Source: Bacteroidales bacterium
GTDB taxonomy: Bacteria > Bacteroidota > Bacteroidia > Bacteroidales > UBA932
Length of the DNA stretch: 35,503 nucleotides
Direction: 5' to 3'
Assembly (NCBI GenBank): GCA_015060205.1
Contig: SUYY01000027.1
Coordinates: 1-35,503, forward strand
Below are positions 32,586 to 35,503 of the stretch, one piece after another. The notes under the pieces were generated by a model, which saw nothing but the letters and a program-made list of their open reading frames with translations, was not told the origin of the DNA and made no database searches. Position numbers and translations under genes: made by a program. Position 1 is the first letter of the stretch, and the number at the start of each line of letters is the position of its first letter.

Positions 32586-33377
32586 ATGAGAGTTATTATT
32601 GAGCAGAATGCGCAGAACGGCTCTGCATGGGCAGCAAGGTACATCGTTTCAAGAATCAAGGCGAAAGCAGCCGTAACAGACAAGCCTTTCGTGCTCGGAC
32701 TTCCTACCGGTGGCACTCCTGTTGGCACATACAACGAACTTATCCGTATGTTTCAGGCAGGTGAGGTGTCATTCAGGAATGTGATCACATTCAATATGGA
32801 CGAGTATGTAGGACTCCCTGAGGAGCATCCTGAAAGTTATCACTCATTCATGGCAAGGACATTCTTCGACCATGTAGACGTGCCGAAGGAGAACATCAAC
32901 ATCCTTAACGGAAACGCAGAAGATCTCGCTGCAGAATGCGCAGCATATGAGGCAAAGATCGTCGCAGCAGGCGGTATCGACCTCTTCATGGGCGGTGTAG
33001 GCGAGGACGGCCATCTTGCGTTCAACGAGCCATTCTCTTCACTCGTTTCACGTACAAGAATCAAGAGCCTTACTTATGACACAATCCTCGTGAACTCCCG
33101 TTTCTTCGACGGAGATGTGAGCAAGGTTCCTACCACAGCCCTCACAGTAGGTGTAGGAACAGTAATGGATGCAAAGGAAGTTCTCGTGCTTGCTTTCGGT
33201 CACAAGAAGGCCAACGCTCTCCGCGAGGCTATCGAGGGAGCATACTCGCAGAAATGCACTCTCACTGCCCTCCAGGCTCATCCGCACGGCATCATCGTCG
33301 CTGACGAACTCGCTGTCGGAGAACTCAAGGTGAACACTTACAGATATTTCAAGGATATCGAGAAGAACAATATCTAA
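32586..33377 (+). CDS. nagB: Glucosamine-6-phosphate deaminase
   Basis: A 263-residue enzyme with all catalytic residues of E. coli NagB at the same numbers: D72 in [10 protein letters not shown], and D141, H143 and E148 in [13 protein letters not shown]. It converts glucosamine-6-phosphate to fructose-6-phosphate and ammonia, the entry of amino sugars into glycolysis. It stands directly after the NagB-like/PIG-L fusion, whose own NagB loop is altered, so this protein probably does the deamination. No nagA was found in the window. The gene is 12 bases before the phosphohexomutase gene. Confidence 0.95.
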   Translation: MRVIIEQNAQNGSAWAARYIVSRIKAKAAVTDKPFVLGLPTGGTPVGTYNELIRMFQAGEVSFRNVITFNMDEYVGLPEEHPESYHSFMARTFFDHVDVPKENINILNGNAEDLAAECAAYEAKIVAAGGIDLFMGGVGEDGHLAFNEPFSSLVSRTRIKSLTYDTILVNSRFFDGDVSKVPTTALTVGVGTVMDAKEVLVLAFGHKKANALREAIEGAYSQKCTLTALQAHPHGIIVADELAVGELKVNTYRYFKDIEKNNI

Positions 33378-33389
33378 TCTTATACTTAT

Positions 33390-35048
33390 ATGGAAACAGG
33401 ATACATGCAAGTTGTCAAGAGTTGGCTCGAGGGTAACTTCGACGAAGCCACAAAGGCACAGATCCGCGAACTTCAGCAGAACGACCCGGTCGGACTTGAA
33501 GACGCATTCTACAGAAACCTCGAGTTCGGTACAGGCGGACTGAGAGGAATCATGGGCGTAGGTACAAACAGGATGAACAAGTACACCGTAGGAATGGCCA
33601 CTCAGGGTCTTGCCAACTACATGAAGGCAAACTGCGAGGGACCGCTCAGCGTGTGCATCTCGTTTGACAGCCGCAACAACAGCCCTGAATTCGCTCAGAT
33701 TGCAGCAAACGTGCTCGCTGCTAACGGCATTCACGTGTACATCTTCAACAAACTGCATCCTATCGCTCTGATGAGTTACTCAGTTAGAGCGAAGAAGGCT
33801 ACTGCAGGTATCATGATCACAGCATCTCACAATCCGAAGGAATACAACGGATACAAGGTATTCTGGAGCGACGGAGCGCAGGTTACTTCTCCAGTGGACA
33901 AGGACATCGTTGCTGAGGTTGCAAAGATCACAGACCCGTCAATGGTTAAATTCGAGCCAGGCGAAGGCGCAGCACCTATCGAAGTCATGGGACACGAGAT
34001 GGACGAGGCATACCTCAATTCTGTTTCAACCCTCATGCTTTCTCCTGAAGCAGTCGCAGCGCACAAGGACATCAAGATCGTCTACACTCCTATCCACGGA
34101 TCAGGTGTGGAGATCGTTCCTGAGTTCCTTAACAAGTTCGGATTCGAGAACATATACCACGTTCCTGAGCAGGATGTGGTTGACGGAAACTTCCCTACAG
34201 TGATGTCACCTAACCCGGAGGAGCCTTCTGCTCTTGCAATGGCTGTAGCAGTCGCTGACAGAGAGGGTGCAGACCTCGTGATGGCAACTGACCCTGATGC
34301 AGACCGCATTGGCATCGCAGTTCGCGACAACGAAGGCAAGATGGTGCTTCTCAACGGAAACCAGACAGGCTCGATCCTTACATATTATATCCTCCGCCGC
34401 TGGTCGGAACTCGGAAAACTCGACGGCAAGCAGTACATCGTGAAGACCATCGTGACCACAGAACTTATGCGCGCCATCGCTGAGAAATACGGCGTGAAGG
34501 TATACAACGTCCTCACTGGCTTCAAGTGGATCGCCGACATCATCAAGAAGAACGAAGGCGAGACCACATTCGTTTGCGGAGGTGAGGAGAGTTACGGATT
34601 CAACGTAGGCGAATTCGTCCGCGACAAGGATGCTCCTATCTCATGCGCATTCGTTGCAGAGTGTGCTGCCTGGGCAGCTGCACAGGGCAAGACCCTCTAC
34701 CAACTCCTACAGGACATCTATGCTGAGTTCGGCTATTACAAGGAGTCTCTCATCTCAGTAACCAAGAAGGGCAAGGCTGGTCTCGAGGAGATCGCTCAGA
34801 TGATGGTTGACTACCGTCAGAATCCCCCTACAGAACTCGCAGGATCACCTGTGATCAAGGTCATCGACTACAGCAAGCCTGAGGAGACAGGACTTCCTGC
34901 ATCGAACGTTCTCCAGTTCTACAACGAGGCAGGCGATGTAGTGACAATCCGTCCTTCCGGCACCGAGCCTAAGATCAAGTTCTACTTCGGGATCAAAGGC
35001 GCTGACGCAGACGCAAAGAACGAAGCCCTAAGAGCACAGTTCAAGTAA
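33390..35048 (+). CDS. Phosphoglucomutase/phosphomannomutase family protein
   Basis: A 552-residue alpha-phosphohexomutase, separate from GlmM. FGTGGLRGIMGVGTNRMN begins the first domain; the phospho-serine loop is MITASHNPKEYNGYK (S146); the metal loop is ATDPDADRIGIAV; the sugar-binding loop is CGGEESYGF; and the phosphate-binding loop at the C-terminus is RPSGTEPKIKFYFG. It should interconvert hexose-6- and hexose-1-phosphates (glucose or mannose). It closes the rightward gene run, and a hairpin terminator follows 27 bases after its stop. Confidence 0.92.
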   Translation: METGYMQVVKSWLEGNFDEATKAQIRELQQNDPVGLEDAFYRNLEFGTGGLRGIMGVGTNRMNKYTVGMATQGLANYMKANCEGPLSVCISFDSRNNSPEFAQIAANVLAANGIHVYIFNKLHPIALMSYSVRAKKATAGIMITASHNPKEYNGYKVFWSDGAQVTSPVDKDIVAEVAKITDPSMVKFEPGEGAAPIEVMGHEMDEAYLNSVSTLMLSPEAVAAHKDIKIVYTPIHGSGVEIVPEFLNKFGFENIYHVPEQDVVDGNFPTVMSPNPEEPSALAMAVAVADREGADLVMATDPDADRIGIAVRDNEGKMVLLNGNQTGSILTYYILRRWSELGKLDGKQYIVKTIVTTELMRAIAEKYGVKVYNVLTGFKWIADIIKKNEGETTFVCGGEESYGFNVGEFVRDKDAPISCAFVAECAAWAAAQGKTLYQLLQDIYAEFGYYKESLISVTKKGKAGLEEIAQMMVDYRQNPPTELAGSPVIKVIDYSKPEETGLPASNVLQFYNEAGDVVTIRPSGTEPKIKFYFGIKGADADAKNEALRAQFK

Positions 35049-35075
35049 TAAATCATAAATTTTAGTTAGTTGGGT

Positions 35076-35111
35076 CCGGTCATGTCGTGATGACATGGCC
35101 GGCTTTATTTT
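35076..35111 (+). terminator. Rho-independent terminator after the phosphohexomutase gene
   Basis: CCGGTCATGTC (35076-35086) pairs with GACATGGCCGG (35092-35102), 11 bases with one T-G wobble and a GTGAT loop. CTTTATTTT follows. It is the first strong terminator seen after the start of the rightward run at 9610. Confidence 0.85.
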
Positions 35112-35310
35112 CACGCGAGACGGTTCCCATAGAATCATTGTCTGCTTCTTTAAGCAGTTCTTCGAAAGATGTCTTCTTGCATTGCATGATCCAGTTGATT
35201 AATTCATCCTAGAAGATGTTGAGTTTCTTTCCATGTTTGTAGCAAGTAAGCGTTGGACTATGTGGCCGTATGATGTGAGGGCAACGAAATCCCTCTAAAG
35301 TACCTGTTTG
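35112..35310 (-). pseudogene. Decayed helix-turn-helix (excisionase-like) gene fragment
   Basis: On the minus strand a frame without a start codon reads SPTLTCYKHGKKLNIF, then an in-frame TAG (35211-35209), then DELINWIMQCKKTSFEELL followed by KEADN. This pattern resembles the last two-thirds of small HTH_17/excisionase-like proteins of Bacteroidetes mobile elements (a recognition helix, then KKLYF, a DELI-W helix and an acidic tail). The 5' end is missing after a stop at 35313. It is most likely a relic of a mobile element. The match is from pattern memory, not a search. Confidence 0.4.
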
Positions 35311-35326
35311 TTAAGATTCCAAAACA

Positions 35327-35339
35327 ATATTCAGAATAT
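35327..35339. promoter_or_regulatory. Palindrome copy 1 upstream of the desulfoferrodoxin gene
   Basis: ATATTCAGAATAT is a perfect 6-1-6 inverted repeat. An identical copy starts 33 bases downstream at 35360. The pair looks like two binding sites of one dimeric regulator. Confidence 0.6.
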
Positions 35340-35355
35340 AATTGCTGTTCCCTGC

Positions 35356-35385
35356 TTGCATATTCAGAATATATCACTATATTTG
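35356..35385 (+). promoter_or_regulatory. Promoter of the desulfoferrodoxin gene
   Basis: TTG (35356-35358) and TATATTTG (35378-35385) match the Bacteroidetes -33 and -7 elements with a 19-base gap. The expected transcript start is about 45 bases before the ATG at 35436. The second palindrome lies between the two elements. Confidence 0.7.
35360..35372. promoter_or_regulatory. Palindrome copy 2, inside the desulfoferrodoxin promoter
   Basis: ATATTCAGAATAT again, one full copy between the -33 and -7 boxes. A protein bound here would block RNA polymerase, which suggests repression, possibly by an oxidative-stress or metal-responsive regulator of the Fur/PerR type. Confidence 0.6.
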
Positions 35386-35435
35386 CAGTAAATTAGAATT
35401 ATTCAAAATAAGATAATAAATAAAAAGATTAGGAT

Positions 35436-35503
35436 ATGGCAACGAAATTTTACAGATGCGCTAATTGCGGTAACGTTATTCAGAAGGTTGTAGACAAGAA
35501 AGT
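35436..35503 (+). CDS. Desulfoferrodoxin / superoxide reductase (3' end outside window)
   Basis: The window ends within this gene; 22 complete codons are visible. MATKFYRCANCGNVIQKVVD matches the start of desulfoferrodoxins, with C8 and C11 forming the first C-x2-C pair of the small FeCys4 centre. The complete protein would reduce superoxide to hydrogen peroxide without making oxygen, a common protection in anaerobes. Whether it has both iron centres or only the second cannot be seen. The rubredoxin-like zinc or iron domain of an unrelated protein is the alternative, but the KFYRC-xx-CGNxI pattern is quite specific. Confidence 0.8.
   Translation, partial: MATKFYRCANCGNVIQKVVDKK

Larger units (their letters stand above)
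35049..35435. other. 387-base intergenic region with terminator, gene remnant and promoter
   Basis: From left to right it holds the terminator of the phosphohexomutase gene, a decayed helix-turn-helix fragment on the minus strand, two identical palindromes, and the promoter of the desulfoferrodoxin gene. These are listed separately. Nothing else is supported. Confidence 0.7.

Noticed and set aside
33048..33758. Minus-strand open frame of about 236 codons across nagB and the phosphohexomutase gene
   Set aside because: Opposite two strongly conserved genes, no motif, and no promoter box.

Overview
The window looks like the chromosome of a member of the order Bacteroidales. The signs are a SusC/SusD pair, a hybrid two-component regulator with a periplasmic propeller, Bacteroidetes-type promoter boxes (TAnnTTTG), little Shine-Dalgarno signal before genes, and several lipoproteins with acidic residues after the lipid-bearing cysteine. 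The genus cannot be fixed from sequence alone. No rRNA, tRNA, CRISPR array or intact insertion sequence was seen.

Region 1 (1-5373) is an accessory patch. It holds the 3' part of a RhuM-family gene; a leftward set of a PD-(D/E)XK nuclease-like gene, a WYL-domain regulator and a DEDDh exonuclease; a half-decayed stretch of about 0.5 kb; and a stand-alone copy of only the ATPase/transducer half of a topoisomerase IV ParE-type protein. An 18-bp perfect inverted repeat brackets the predicted -7 box of the WYL gene. This patch resembles a small defence or mobile-element islet, but no complete known system was recognised.

Region 2 (5381-27173) is the most unusual part. A leftward gene encodes an HTCS-type regulator whose phospho-acceptor histidine, both N-box asparagines and receiver acidic pocket are replaced. 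Facing it is a rightward run of 12 genes: NAGPA-type phosphodiester glycosidase, metallophosphoesterase, SusC, SusD, EEP-family phosphodiesterase lipoprotein, DUF1735/beta-helix lipoprotein, second NAGPA protein (lipoprotein), DUF4886 SGNH-like lipoprotein, second EEP lipoprotein, purple-acid-phosphatase-like protein, OPA-family organophosphate antiporter, and a protein with two SGNH domains. No recognisable classical glycoside hydrolase or polysaccharide lyase is present. The natural reading is a polysaccharide-utilisation-like locus for a phosphodiester-containing glycan or glycolipid head group: phosphodiester bonds are cut outside the cell or in the periplasm, phosphates and acyl groups are trimmed, and a phosphorylated product may enter through the OPA carrier.

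Region 3 (27221-35048) continues on the same strand with sugar-phosphate metabolism: phosphoglucosamine mutase, a sugar-nucleotide transferase, UDP-glucose 4-epimerase, a NagB-like/PIG-L fusion, a canonical NagB and a phosphoglucomutase/phosphomannomutase. It ends at a clear hairpin terminator. These genes could convert amino-sugar phosphates to fructose-6-phosphate and nucleotide sugars, so they may take the products of region 2.

The right end (35049-35503) carries a decayed helix-turn-helix fragment on the minus strand, two identical 13-bp palindromes over a good promoter, and the first 22 codons of desulfoferrodoxin (superoxide reductase).
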